The position numbers were made by a program, and so were the translations under genes. This document shows, piece after piece, positions 41,805 through 53,348 of a stretch of DNA of 64,000 bases. Numbering within the stretch: position 1 is the stretch's first letter; each line of letters opens with the position of its first letter. The notes under the pieces were generated by a model that was given only the letters and a program-made list of their open reading frames with translations, ran no database searches and was not told the DNA's origin. The stretch spans positions 1,116,001 through 1,180,000 of the forward strand of contig NC_081545.1 of the NCBI RefSeq assembly GCF_901000735.1. Reading direction: 5' to 3'. The DNA is from Corylus avellana (taxonomy: Eukaryota; Streptophyta; Magnoliopsida; Fagales; Betulaceae).

Positions 41805-44800
41805 ATGGATTTTTCTGAGTCCACGAAAGTTGTTTACAATAGAATTCAGAGAGTAGAGCCTGAAAACGTCTCGAAGATTATTGGGTATCTTCTATTACAA
41901 GATCATGGTGAGCGCGAAATGATCCGGTTGGCCTTCAGCCCTGACAATGTGATCCACTCTTTGATCAACAAAGCCAAAACTGAGCTTGGTTTATCCAAAC
42001 CCCCGGTTTCTACTCCCATCTCACCATCTCCGGTGAACCAAGTACCCATTTCAGACCTGCCTTTACAGTTCACACCCTACTCGCCGGCTTTGTCACGTCC
42101 AATTTCGTCTCCGGCGACTCTCCGAGGTGCAAAGTACTCGTACTGGGATCCCCAAGTGGCTGCAGAGCAGCAACCATTGCATAATATAGACTTTGTCCCA
42201 CCTGCGTACTCGGATTCTGCTGTTGAAGATTATCGTCTTCAGAATCAAATGCAGTTCTTGACTTTGGAAGATCAAATAGAATCTGCTAATTCTGTTGGTT
42301 CAGATATTTCAAGCAATTATTATTACCAAGAACCTGCATTTGATGTTAGAAATACTCGAAGGTCTCCGAGCTTGCCTGAATTTCCTGTCAAGGTCTGCCA
42401 TTACTTCAATAAGGGGTTTTGTAAACACGGAAACAACTGTAGGTATTTCCATGGCAATCCCATCTCAGAAAGCTTTTCTCAGATTCTAGGTCCAAGTTCA
42501 AATGAGCTTCCTCTTGAAGACAATGTCTTCTCTCCTAGGTCTCTTGAAAAGCTTGAAATGGAGTTAACCGAGCTTTTGAAATCAAGAAGAGGGTTTCCTG
42601 TTTCAATTGCTTCACTGCCAATGATCTATTATGAGAAGTTTGGGAGGACCCTTCAGGCTGAAGGTTACCTTACAGAAAGCCAGAGGCATGGTAAGGCTGG
42701 GTATAGTCTGACAAAGCTTCTTGCTCGGTTGAAGACCAGCATTCGCCTCATTGACAGGTCAATTTTTTCAACTTTTATGTGTTAATTCACACGTAGTTAC
42801 CTCATTGCTTAACTTTTGAAGTGTTGTTGTTTAAGTTACAGGCCTCATGGGCAGCACTCAGTAATCTTGGCAGAAGATATCCCGAAATACTTGGAGTATA
42901 TTGGTGAGAGAAATGATCCTGGTGGAATTGTTGCCGGTTCTCGACAGATTTATCTTACCTTTCCGGCTGAGAGTACTTTCACAGAGCAAGATGTTTCTAA
43001 CTACTTCAAGTAAGGAAGTTTGGTTACTCGGGAACTTCTTTTCTGAATATAGTTTTTCATTGTATCAATTTTTCCATGTTTTGGTGTTCTATTTCGTAGC
43101 AAATTTGGGCCTGTCCAAGATGTTAGAATTCCTTGCCAGCAGAAGAGGATGTTTGGTTTTGTCACTTTTGTTTATGCGGAGACTGTCAAGCAAATTTTAG
43201 CTAAGGGGAATCCTCATTTTGTATGTGGGGCTCGTGTTCTGGTGAAACCTTACCGGGAAAAGTCAAGGCTTGACAGGTAAAACATTTTTGCTTGTTTAAA
43301 GAATTAGCTATGTCTTTAATTGTGATAAGATTTTTTCAGTTTTCCTGGCTCTTTATACGTCTATATTATCATCTCCTCTTAAATTACCATTTATTCCAAA
43401 AGTTTAAGAGACAAGGATCGAACTCACGACTTTTTTTTTCTGATACTATGTTAAATCACATTTATTCCAAAGACTTAAGCCGATAAGAAATTGTTGATTT
43501 AATGATTTAATTACTATTTGAACATCTCCTTTGATCCAGCAAAACATAATAGTTATTGCGTTATTTTTCATGGATGGTTGTGGTCTGCAATATCAGTTCT
43601 GATAAACACATGGGGTCATTTCTGATAAACACATGGGGCCTGCCGAAGCCTTAAGTCCTCTTGATTATGGACATGTTTTCGATCTTTATTCCCAACGTCA
43701 GCTCCTTTATTGTGTTGTAAAGACATCTGTTTTACAGGTGTCACCGCTGGTACCATTGATTTCCTCTGAACATGTCTGAATTTTTTCTAAATAGGTGTTT
43801 ATCATTTAATCTTTGTCGGCTACTTACATTGGTTCCTGAATTTGCTGATTTTAAATTAGCCTTTCATTGAATTTTCTCATCATTCATTCAACAGCATCTT
43901 TGTTATAGTTGGTGGTATTGCAATTGCGGTAGGGCCCGCCCTTTTAATATTTAGCACTTACAGTATTGGCTTAAATCAGCAGATAATGTAGACCAACATC
44001 AAAGTAAAAAGCTTTCTTTTATAGAAAAAGAAATGTTGGGCACTCCTGCACTAATTAATAGTTTATTTCGATGTTGATTCCTTTGCATTTCTTGCAGTCA
44101 TCAACATCAATAATAAACTAAGCTCCTTCACCTTTAAGAAGTTTACATCATTTTGGGTTTCCAGCTGGCTTGTGTCCCTTTCTTCACAATAATAATTTGC
44201 TTCCTCTTGGTTCCTGTTGAAATAACAATACCGATCTGTTTTTAAAAATCATTGGATAAAGGCTATTTTGGTTTGAACGTTGATTTTCTTCTCACTGTCT
44301 CAGTATTTTTTATGACAAAATTATGACTTTTTTACAATTTCAGGGAGGTCTATATGTAGAGAATATCCCTTCTCTGGCTTCCTGCCTTTGAAACCTATGA
44401 AATTAATAATTGTTTTCGAATGCTGAGTTGGAAATTAAAAATTTATAACATGTATTGTAACGCTCTATTGGTGTCATTAGTGGTAACATGTCGGAGGTAT
44501 TCAACTTTAAATTGCATTTCTGGTGTACTTCCCATGTTATCTCCTAGTTGAGTTTGCCAACCAATGGTACTGAAAGATGTTTTTTTTTTTTTTTGTGCAG
44601 GAAGTACACAGATAAAATGCAGCAGCCTGTGTATTACAGTCCACATTTCATAGATGGAGATGGTGAGCTTAACACTAGTGAGTAAATCCCTCAGACAAGT
44701 GTAGTAATCTATATTCCGTTTTTAGTTGCGTCACGATCTTCCTTATGTCTGAGAGAATTTGTTTGGTGTAATTTCCCTGTTCCGTTTAGTGGCAAGAGTT

Positions 44801-45662
44801 TGCGATAATTCAGGGCTACTCAGAAAGCAGCTCATTGATGGACATGAGCAGCAAGCGCTTGAACTTGAGAGCAGGCGTCTCTCAGAGTTGCAACTAACTT
44901 CTAAACCCTTGTCCCATCACTCATATTTTGGTTACTCAATGGATGAATTGAAGCTCTCAGAAGGTTTAATCTCTTTGTGTACATAATACATGTAGCAAAT
45001 TCCTTTTCCTGTTTTTTTCTTGATGACAAAAACTCTCTTATGCAACACTGCAGCCTGTGCAGAACAAGCAGAGTTTCCATCTGCTGAACATTTTAATTAT
45101 TTGCTGGATGTTTTGAACAATGGTTCCACCAGTGAGGACAATAGGAGGCATATAAACACCAACTACAACGACCAAGATAGGTATGAAGACGTATTATTTT
45201 GGTTATATTTAGATGAGTAATATTATTTAGTAAACTGCTATACAGTTGCCATATAATTGGGATGACAAGAGATTGTAAAAAGAAAAAGAGTAATGCTACT
45301 CTTCACACCCATTTCACAATAGCTAATGTAATGCGTTTTTAAGTAGCTGATTTGATAAGCCACTTAAAACACTCTATTACAATTGGTATGAAATCAGTGT
45401 GATAAATGGGTGTGAAGAGTAGCATTACTCACAGAAAAATTAACGGGTGATTTTTACTGTCATGTCATTTTAGTTGTATAATAGTCTATTAAATAACATT
45501 TATCTATTTATATTCAGTGTTAGAGTGGCAAATTAATTTATTGCTCAAGTAATTGGACCTGAAAGTTTATATTAACTAACCCCTTGCAGCACCCAAGGAC
45601 TTAACCTTCCAGAGAGCCCTTTTGCATCTGCTATAGGAAGTGGCATTTCAGCAGTTATATAG
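41805..45662 (+). CDS. AtC3H46-like CCCH zinc-finger/RRM RNA-binding protein
   Basis: Coding exons: 41805-42757, 42842-43009, 43100-43276, 44601-44677, 44790-44963, 45054-45180, 45590-45662; all junctions are GT-AG and phases agree, giving 582 residues. Domains: an N-terminal PABC-like region ([17 protein letters not shown], residues ~10-60); a Pro/Ser-rich stretch; one CCCH finger C-x7-C-x5-C-x3-H ([19 protein letters not shown], from Cys198); an OST-HTH-like segment ([12 protein letters not shown] ... [20 protein letters not shown], ~247-335); an RRM (~355-432: [20 protein letters not shown]); and a polar tail with a coiled-coil-like stretch ([17 protein letters not shown]). This is the order of Arabidopsis C3H18/46/53/55, presumed cytoplasmic or nuclear RNA regulators; the target is unknown. 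The gene looks intact. Intron 3 (43277-44600) holds a TRIM-like remnant and intron 6 a MITE. Confidence 0.9.
43365..43515 (-). mobile_element. Decayed TRIM/SMART-like element in CCCH intron 3
   Basis: On the minus strand: LTR-like TAAATCATTAAATCAACAAT ... GTGATTTAACA, then TAGTATCAG (primer-site-like), GAGTTCGATCCTTGTCTC, and a second LTR-like TTAAACTTTTGGAATAAATG. It is the same family as 20893 and 60220, with most of the interior deleted. Confidence 0.5.
45288..45430. mobile_element. 143-bp MITE in CCCH intron 6
   Basis: The termini GAGTAATGCTACTCTTCACA and, as reverse complement of the right end, GAGTAATGCTACTCTTCACA are identical and extend to 27 bp (through CCCATTT). AT-rich interior, no coding. 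The flanks share AGAAAAA but offset, so the superfamily is undecided. Confidence 0.75.
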
Positions 45663-47300
45663 AGATTCAGACACAGGAAGTATAGAAGTAGAGTGAACGA
45701 GTTCCAAGACTAATTCAAGGGTTTGATACAACAGGACTTAACTTTTTCTTTTCAACTTTGATGGGTCCGTCAGCTCCATTAGAGTGAGAGCCACAGTAGA
45801 AGTCTTCTCCATGTTAACTTTTGGTGGAGGAGATTGCAAAGAACGATACAGAAAAGCTAATATATAAACAAGTTTCTTTTATTTTTATTTTCAATGTAAT
45901 CACAAAGGCAAGCAAGAGAGCTTGTGGGTCTTTAGAAGAGTATGTAATGTAGTCTCCTTAGCTGAAAGAAAGGAAGTAGAGAAAAAGAAAATAAAAAGCA
46001 AAATCAGGGTTTAGAGAAAGAAGAAAGGTGTAAAGATCTCTGCAACACTGGGACACAAATGCTAATAAATTTTATCTATACATAGTTTCAGCTTTTTACA
46101 TTAGCAGATTTTTTTTGGGTGTGCCATGGATATTGTTGATTTCTTCGACCGACCAGGTGATATTCTTTTTGCATGTCCAAAGTGGGGAGCATGACTCTAC
46201 TAACTCCTTTCCCAGAAGACATGCAAACAATTTACAGTGTCAAAATGATTTTTTATAATTTTTGTTTGTACATATTCAATTTTACCCTTTTTTATCATCT
46301 TAAAAAAGGAGTTTAAACTTTTAGAACATCCGATAATTTGACATAAATATTGAGCGATAAGCCAGAATTAGTTCTCAAATCATGTCTGCAATTATTCTGA
46401 AAATATTCATAACAAAGAAACTATCCCAACATAAGCAAAATACATTCTACAGAAACAATTTTGCAGAACAGAAATCATTTTGGCAGTAAGGGTCCACCAA
46501 CTCCCAACTATTTTTTGTACTAGAGAACCTGAAATGTTGGAACCAAAGGTGCACAATTATTGTCTGTTGTGTGGTGTGTATGTGTCTAATCCACCTTTTT
46601 TCAAAAAAAAAAAAATTAATTTAGTTTGTTTTTGCATACAATTATTCTGTCTGTTCCAACCAAAGGCTCTCTATCATAGTCTAGCTGTTGTATAATGATA
46701 AAAGTCCATTGACAGCCAATAAGGTATTGTACTTTTCAATAAGTGAGGGCAGGAAATGCATGTTCTTAAAGCCGCTTTGATGAATATGATGAGAGTTGTG
46801 GACCTGGTTTTGATTTTGCCACAGATTTGTGGACCCCTGATGGCATTCTCTTTTCTGTTAGGTAGTGAACGAATTAATATGATGATCAACTTGTATTTTA
46901 CAGCTAAATTTGTTTTTTTCTATTCAAAGGGGGAAAGGGGAAATTTTACAGCTAAGTTTGTGCAGCAACCCATTTCTCCAAATCAAATCCTCCAGTTGAT
47001 TCTAAATGGAAACTTTTTACTAGTGGATACCATAATTTGGGCCTTTTTAAGCCATCATCACTCTGCTACTAGAGGCTCTCCACAGTTTTATGGATTTGTT
47101 TAAATGCTCCATTAAAAATGTACTTGACAATTAAAATGGCAGGTAAGAATTACATGTTCTTAAGGATATATGTCGGTTTAGATTAGAGAAATTTCTTTCT
47201 ACTTAGTTTGGAGAAAAACTTTATATTTCTTTAATGTATGTTGTATAGTACTTGTTAATACTTTTTAAGTATACAAGCACAAGTGCAAAAAAGATTGAGT
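45663..47300. other. CCCH 3' UTR, then intergenic
   Basis: The 3' UTR probably extends to about 46085 (AATAAATTTTATC at 46063). No gene is recognised beyond; the 115-codon frame at 46756-47103 has no family resemblance. Confidence 0.55.
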
Positions 47301-47310
47301 CTCACATTAG

Positions 47311-47697
47311 GTACAATAGTGAGTAGTTAATATAGCATAATTAAGTATAAATCCATAAATTTAAGCTTTTGGTCTCACTAAAAGACTCAAACGAGAGTCC
47401 AAGAATAAGAGACAAAGGTTAATAGCATAGGCACAAACAAGAGTTCCTAAAGAAGGGGCAAAGGTGTATGCCGCCGGCAAATTCACATAGCTCACAAGTG
47501 GTCCTAAAGACAACCTATAAGATTGATAAAAAGCTTCCGTTTAAGGGGAAGTGTAGCAATGGGATGATGAACTCACGTGTGAGGAAAAGATTATTGAATA
47601 TATACGTGTGAGCGTTAAAAAGATTAGAAAGATGTTACAATAATGAGTGATTAATATAGTAAAATTAGGCTCAAATTTATAAACTTAAACTTTTGGA
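47311..47697 (+). mobile_element. Possible second TRIM-like element
   Basis: About 64 bp at 47311-47374 (ACAATAGTGAGTAGTTAATA ... AAATTTAAGCTTTTGG) recurs diverged at 47635-47697 (ACAATAATGAGTGATTAATA ... AAACTTAAACTTTTGG), about 320 bp apart in direct orientation. The interior has GAACTCACGTGTGAGG near its end. TGGTATTCC follows the second repeat. A terminal-direct-repeat element is likely; boundaries are uncertain. Confidence 0.4.
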
Positions 47698-50067
47698 TTG
47701 ACTGGTATTCCAACATGACTCGAACTATCAATCTTCCCACCCAACACTACTCTCAAGATTTATAAAATCCAAATTATTTGGGCAACATAGACCATCAATC
47801 AGCAACTTAGCATGGGAATTTTGCTGGCAATTGAAGACTAAAGAATTATTTATAAATATTAAAGGAGACCGGTTAAGCAATGCAGGTTATTGTCCCATGA
47901 TGGTACCAGCATAAGAATTAAGAAGGGACAGTGACATCAAAGACATCATATTAAATAACAAGAAAGCCAGCCCACCTCACCCGTTGCACTCTCTATAGAA
48001 TAATAATAATAATATGTTTCTGTCTGCGGAAGCTTGTCATTTGGGAAACTTCAGAAGCAGAAAACGTTGACTTCCTAGGTCTCTGTCACGTGGTCCTAGG
48101 TCTTTTAAATCTCAATGTTTCACCACATATTGCAGAGCCCGAAACACTCTGCCGAGGATGAAAGCGAAAGTAGACAATAATGACAAATACAAAATATACC
48201 CTGCGAGCCACATATCACCAGCATACCTATATGCCCTGTGACAATGACAATGTGATCATCGCTCTCTGATTTTCTCAATAATGGTTTATGCAAAAGCTAA
48301 GTTCAAAACTAGACTACATATGTTTGTTTACAAGGAAAACTCTTGGAGTATTATGGTTTTTATTATGGTTCATATGGCAGTGTCACGCTGGACATAATTA
48401 AATCTAGTTGTTTAGCGACTGACGTGACAAGTGTTGCATAAACTTTCATGCATGATGTAGGTCATAATTAAATTTAATTGTTTAGTGATTGATGTGATAA
48501 GTGCCACATAAACTTTTATGTTTAGAGCCCCTAACCGAGTCCCTTTGCACCTGTATACCGCTTTGTGCGGCCTTTAGAGAGGTTCGAAACCTTTTTGGAA
48601 CCATTGCCTATTGTTACTGTTTGTATTTGTGTTCTTCTCTATAATGTCTTTTCTTTTTGAGTCTTGTTGTTGAGAAACCCACCCCGCGTTGTTTGTTTGT
48701 ACCCTTGTAACTCATGTCCCATTATTGAATAAAAATAATAATAATAAATAAATAAACTTCGCCTTAGGAATCCACCCAATGGTCACTATCTTCAATCCAA
48801 CACATGACAATGGGAGTGAAGCATAGTCTAAGCACAAAGTGTAATTATCAAGGACCTTATAAGTTTTTAACCTTCTTTATAGAAAGCCTATATTTTCTTT
48901 GGGTTGAAGCATTTTCATTCTCTATTAAGGGGGCATAGCATACTAAAGAATTGCGCCAACGCGAATCTCCATGTAGCATTAGCTCCAATGCTTTTGCTCC
49001 TACATGGGTGAATCGGCATTGGCTCACCTCCTTCGATGCTCAATTATATTCCCACCTTCTCGAAAAACTGGAATCTCTTTCATTGCAACGTTCTAGAGAG
49101 ACAGATTACACAAGCTTGGTGAGTTCTTGAGACTCGCCAGCTCTGGAATCTTCTTCTTGGTTGGTCTTTTCGGAAAGTTCATCGCAATGCCAACTAGCCT
49201 CTCCATATCTATCACAGTGGATGCATTCTATTTTGTCTTTGCCCCCTACTTGTTTTTCCGATTAGTGATTTGAATCCCCCGGATAATGCAGCCAAAACAA
49301 ACATGTTGAGGTTTGAAGTTCTAGATAACCCAATCTTATAATACAGTTCTCACCAAAAAACTTGATACGTAAAAGATTCAATTGATAAAGAATCAAGTAA
49401 TATCTGCACCCTGAATCACAAAAAAAAGAATCACATATTATGAAGATGGGGAACAGACGGAACATTTGTCCGATGAAACTGGAATGAGACTGAACAGATG
49501 AAAAATAGAAATGGAGCCCTCTGTGAATGGGATTTTGGGCTTTCAGGCATGATCATCATATATTCACAACCTAAGAGCTGGTGCTTTTTTTACAATTTGT
49601 GGCAATTTGGTTTTCTCAGATATAGCTATAGATATTCATGAACATATTAACTAGGATCTGTTCTAATTTTTGATAAATTAAGTTAGCTGATCTTCACTTT
49701 CTTCCAAGTAAGGACAAAGAGAATTCTGCAGAAACGTACTATCAATTTATTATATGATTCCAATATCCCAAGTACAAGATATGAAATTGAAGGATAAAGA
49801 TCTATGCAAGTGCAATAGGGCAGGGGTATTGCACTGAATCTTTGTCCGAAATATAAACCGAGTAGCAGAATAAGTACATTGATCTTTACAACACCAAACA
49901 TTGATAAGACACTCAGGAAAGTGGTATATGACAATAAAGTTCAATAGTAACTATCAAAACCCAAGAGAAAGTGCATGTGGGAGTTATGTTCTCCAAGATC
50001 TCAGAGACGCATGAAATCATAAGTGCAGCATCTTGAGTGATGGTACCAACTAAGGAAGTTTGAATCC
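47698..50067. other. Intergenic; repeats and a possible retroelement tail
   Basis: No gene seen. 48395-48450 recurs at 48460-48515 (CATAATTAAATCTAGTTGTTTAG / CATAATTAAATTTAATTGTTTAG), a ~65-bp tandem repeat. 48580-48765 ends in (AAT)n/(AAATA)n and may be a LINE 3' tail (weak). The TMEM256 3' UTR may reach to about 49900. Confidence 0.5.
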
Positions 50068-52348
50068 TTAGAAAAGCAAGCTTGCCCAAGCAGCAATAAA
50101 TGCAAAGCCACCAAATGGAGCTAAGGTAGAATACTTTCTGTCCTCGAGGAGTGCTACAGTATAACACCTACAAAATCCCAAGGTGTTTTTCAACAATCAA
50201 CATTGACCTTGAAATCATATCAAGTCAGTATGAACATTTCATTTGAAGAATGTTTCCATAAGACAGACATCTGAATATACAACCCTAAAACAACAGTAGA
50301 ACCCATCCCTTTAGTCATCGGTTTCAAATTTTTATTTGTAATCAGTTTTAATTTCAACGTGAAATTACGCCCAACAACCCCAAACAATCCCTAGCAGAAA
50401 ATGAATCAGTGTTTTCGATACGAGCGTAACAAATATCGGCAAATTAAAATTAAGAACCACACAATATCACCAAAATCAACCAAAGCAAAAAACCAATCAA
50501 ACACACGGATTTTGATGATGAAGAAGAAATCTTTTGAAGAACTCTTCAAAAGCAAAATTATTCCAAGGATTAACTACAATCAGTTATACTCACAAACCCT
50601 TTGTAGTAAAACTTGAATTGTACCCCAGTGAACTATGCTTAATAGAAGATTCTGCTTAATAATGATGGCGTGTTAATATTGAAAAACTATCATGAGTTGT
50701 CTCAAAGCAAGTCCTCTTTGGGATGTCAGATCTATAAACCTTTTGTCTAAAGTACCTTTTCACCAATTTGTAGCCTCATTAACCTAGAGAAGACCAAAGG
50801 GATTTATACTACATAACTAGATTAATTTGTGATTCCACTGGCAAGTATCCTTAATGAAAGTATGGTTTGTCGAATGAAAACAAAACCATTTCATCATATG
50901 TGAGTATCAAAGGGTAGAATTTGCACTTACGTCCCAGAGAATGCAAGAATTCCAGTGGTTAAAAGGCCTCCAAACTGAAACAGCCAACAAGAGAACAAAA
51001 TTAAACCACTTAGACTTTTACGCACAAACACTATTTATATACACCAACTACAAAATGTTAAGTGAAATACTATGTAACAAAATTTGCATCGCATACTGAT
51101 ACAAATTTCAAGTAGAACTCATCTCTGAAAACCGATCTAAAGGAGAGGGTGTCAAAAAAGTTATATACACATAGTTAAGATTGTACTTAAGCCATGTGGG
51201 ACACTTAAAATGGTAACATACCATCACGGAAGCATCCGATGTCTACAGCTGCGCACTTTATCCCTTAAGTCACCCTCTTTGTGACTCAAACCCATGACAT
51301 GGTGTCTGCTTTGATATTAAATGACACAAACCTCATGTAGAACCCAACTCTTGAAAACCAATTTGCAAGGGAGAGTGCAAAGAGCTTATATACACATGCT
51401 TAAGAATGAGCCTAAGCCATGCGGGACACTTAAAATGGTAAAATACCATCACGGAAGCATCCGATGTCTACGGCTGCGCACTTTATCCCTTAAGTCACCC
51501 TCTTTGTGACTCAAACCCATGACATGGTGTCTGCTTTGATATTAAATGACACAAACCTCATGTAGAACCCAACGCTTGAAAACCAACTTGCAAGGGAGAG
51601 TGCAAAGAGCTTAACATCATAACATATAGATTTGACAAAAATTTGGAACCAAATCCAAATGATTGCTTATATTTTGGACATGAAAAGGAAACAATACTTG
51701 CACTTATCGTAATCAAATACTGCTCAAAAAACAAAACAATGGAATATTAATTCATTTAATTGGGAAAGGTAAACTCACAATGTTGGGGTTCTTGGTAATA
51801 GGGGCAGCAACCAAAGCAGCAGTGTGAACCAAATGGTAAAGGGAAGCTGTTTGCCAGACCTTTCCAAAATTCAAGCACAACAAACCAAACTATCAAAACC
51901 AGAGCAGGATAAACAAAACATCTAAGAATAAAAGGCAACCAAAATCTACCATGAAATTAGACTGAAATCAAAATGGGTAATGAATTTTATTTTACAAGTA
52001 AATGGGTAATGAAATTTATAAACAAGAAAGCAATAGAAAGAGGAAAAATGACCTCTTTGTAAGTTGGATTTTCGGGCTTGAAGACATGAGCACCATACGT
52101 GCCCAAACCAAGAGCTGCCATCCCTGTTTTCACTCAATCAAACAACTAGGTCTTCTCAGAAAAATCTATTAGCGCAAAACCAATAAATGTATGTATTTAT
52201 CACACAAATTTTACACACCCGCTCCCCCCCCCCCCCAAAAAAAAAAAACACACACACACACAAATCGAAGTATGGAAGAGAGAGAGAAAGAAGGTAGTAT
52301 GATATTACCAGAGATCGCAGCAACTTTGTGCCACAGTTGAGGATTCAT
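50068..52348 (-). CDS. TMEM256 homologue (DUF423 family), small membrane protein
   Basis: Five coding exons on the minus strand: 52348-52309, 52123-52053, 51859-51779, 50974-50931, 50167-50068; all GT-AG with matching phases, 111 residues. It starts MNPQLWHKVAAISG, then MAALGLGTYGAHVFKP, VWQTASLYHLVHTAALVAAP, FGGLLTTGILAFSGT and a C-terminal LAPFGGFAFIAAWASLLF. Hydrophobic segments and the GAH motif fit the DUF423/TMEM256 family of four-helix membrane proteins; the length equals the usual ~110 residues. Molecular function is unknown, possibly organellar membrane (inference). An ATG 114 bp upstream is in frame, but the family start is at MNPQ. Intron 3 carries a 225-bp tandem array. The gene looks intact. 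Confidence 0.92.
51118..51615 (-). repeat. 225-bp tandem array, probably head-to-tail TRIM elements, in TMEM256 intron 3
   Basis: CCCAACTCTTGAAAACCAA at 51343 recurs as CCCAACGCTTGAAAACCAA at 51568, and a diverged form starts at about 51118. Units 2 and 3 are nearly identical. Read on the minus strand, LTR-like GGTTTTCAAGAGTTGGGTTC ... TTTGTGTCATT is followed by AATATCAAAGCAGAC, resembling a tRNA-Met primer site. The array thus has the form LTR-interior-LTR-interior-LTR. Confidence 0.7.
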
Positions 52349-53348
52349 TTGATTATTCTTCACTCGCTTGCTTGGCTTTCGCTTTGAGTTTTCCAGTTTC
52401 GCTTGGGTCTTTAGACACACCGTCACGGCCGAAGTTCTCCTAACGACGTCGTTTGATAACATAACATATGAAGATATAATCGTTCAATGGGTTAATTGGA
52501 GGCCAATTCGTTGGCGTTAAACGACTTGTAGCGCAGATGTACTTTTTGGGGGCTAAGTAACCCAGTAGACAGTAGTCCTTCGCTGTTCCACGTGCCGCGT
52601 GCAGTTTTTCTTCCAATAATATCGTCCTCTGAATTCTGATGGCTTGCTTTCTGTCCCTCTCAGATATTCTGAAAGACATTCAAGAATTCGTTTCTCAAGA
52701 ACGGAGAAAACGATCTTCTGTTCCATGCAGGTATTAATAGTGATTTGGTTAAATTTTAACTCTTGAATATCGTAATATCATATTATATTATGCTTCTTGA
52801 CATACACGGCGGTCTGATTTATCGACATTAAACAATAATCAGATTTCACTCATTTACCGATATTCAATTACTTAATACAATATACATAGATAATATTTAG
52901 ATATTTTAATCCACAGCTTATATATTGTCGGTGTTCGTCCACCCGTGCTGACAACAGGTGTTTTTTCGTTGCTGATTATGGAAGTTGATTGAGAGTCTTT
53001 CTGATGAGAGATGCAGAAGATGGTCAAAATAGCTAAATGGATGTTTATCTGCGGTCTGCCGGCAGATTGAGTTCTTAGCATGAAGAATGCATTAGTCATT
53101 AGGTGTTACAGCTATCATTGAAAAGAAATGTTTGTAAACAACAGGTAATTAGAATTTTAACAATATTCTAGACACAAGTTTCACTCCGTAAACACTGCAC
53201 CCCCTAAAACGATATGGGGTTAATGTTACATTGGCCTCTAACCAAAGTGTGAGAGAGAGACATATTTGTACAGTTAAATCTAAATTTGTCTAAAGAATGC
53301 TAAAAAACGAACTCCAAACTGAACTTCCTTTCCCGCTTGACTAGTATG
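52349..53348. other. Spacer between TMEM256 homologue and DnaJ gene, with an unexplained short ORF
   Basis: A (C)n(A)n(CA)n low-complexity run lies at 52223-52261, just inside TMEM256 intron 1. At 52639 (+) an ATG opens MACFLSLSDILKDIQEFVSQ... for 31 codons, ending TGCAG/GTATTAAT at 52730, which could be a first exon with a splice donor. It is divergent from the TMEM256 start and 290 bp away. No continuing exon was found before the DnaJ 3' end. I do not recognise it. Confidence 0.3.

Noticed and set aside
46756..47103. 115-codon frame as a membrane protein gene
   Set aside because: The hydrophobic content comes from T-rich DNA; there is no recognisable motif, and the surrounding DNA is intergenic in character.
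48580..48770. LINE or SINE 3' end
   Set aside because: The (AAT)n-type tail is suggestive, but no coding or promoter-box sequence supports a class.
51118..51615. CRISPR-like array
   Set aside because: The period is 225 bp and the whole unit repeats, not short repeats with unique spacers; the context is a plant intron.
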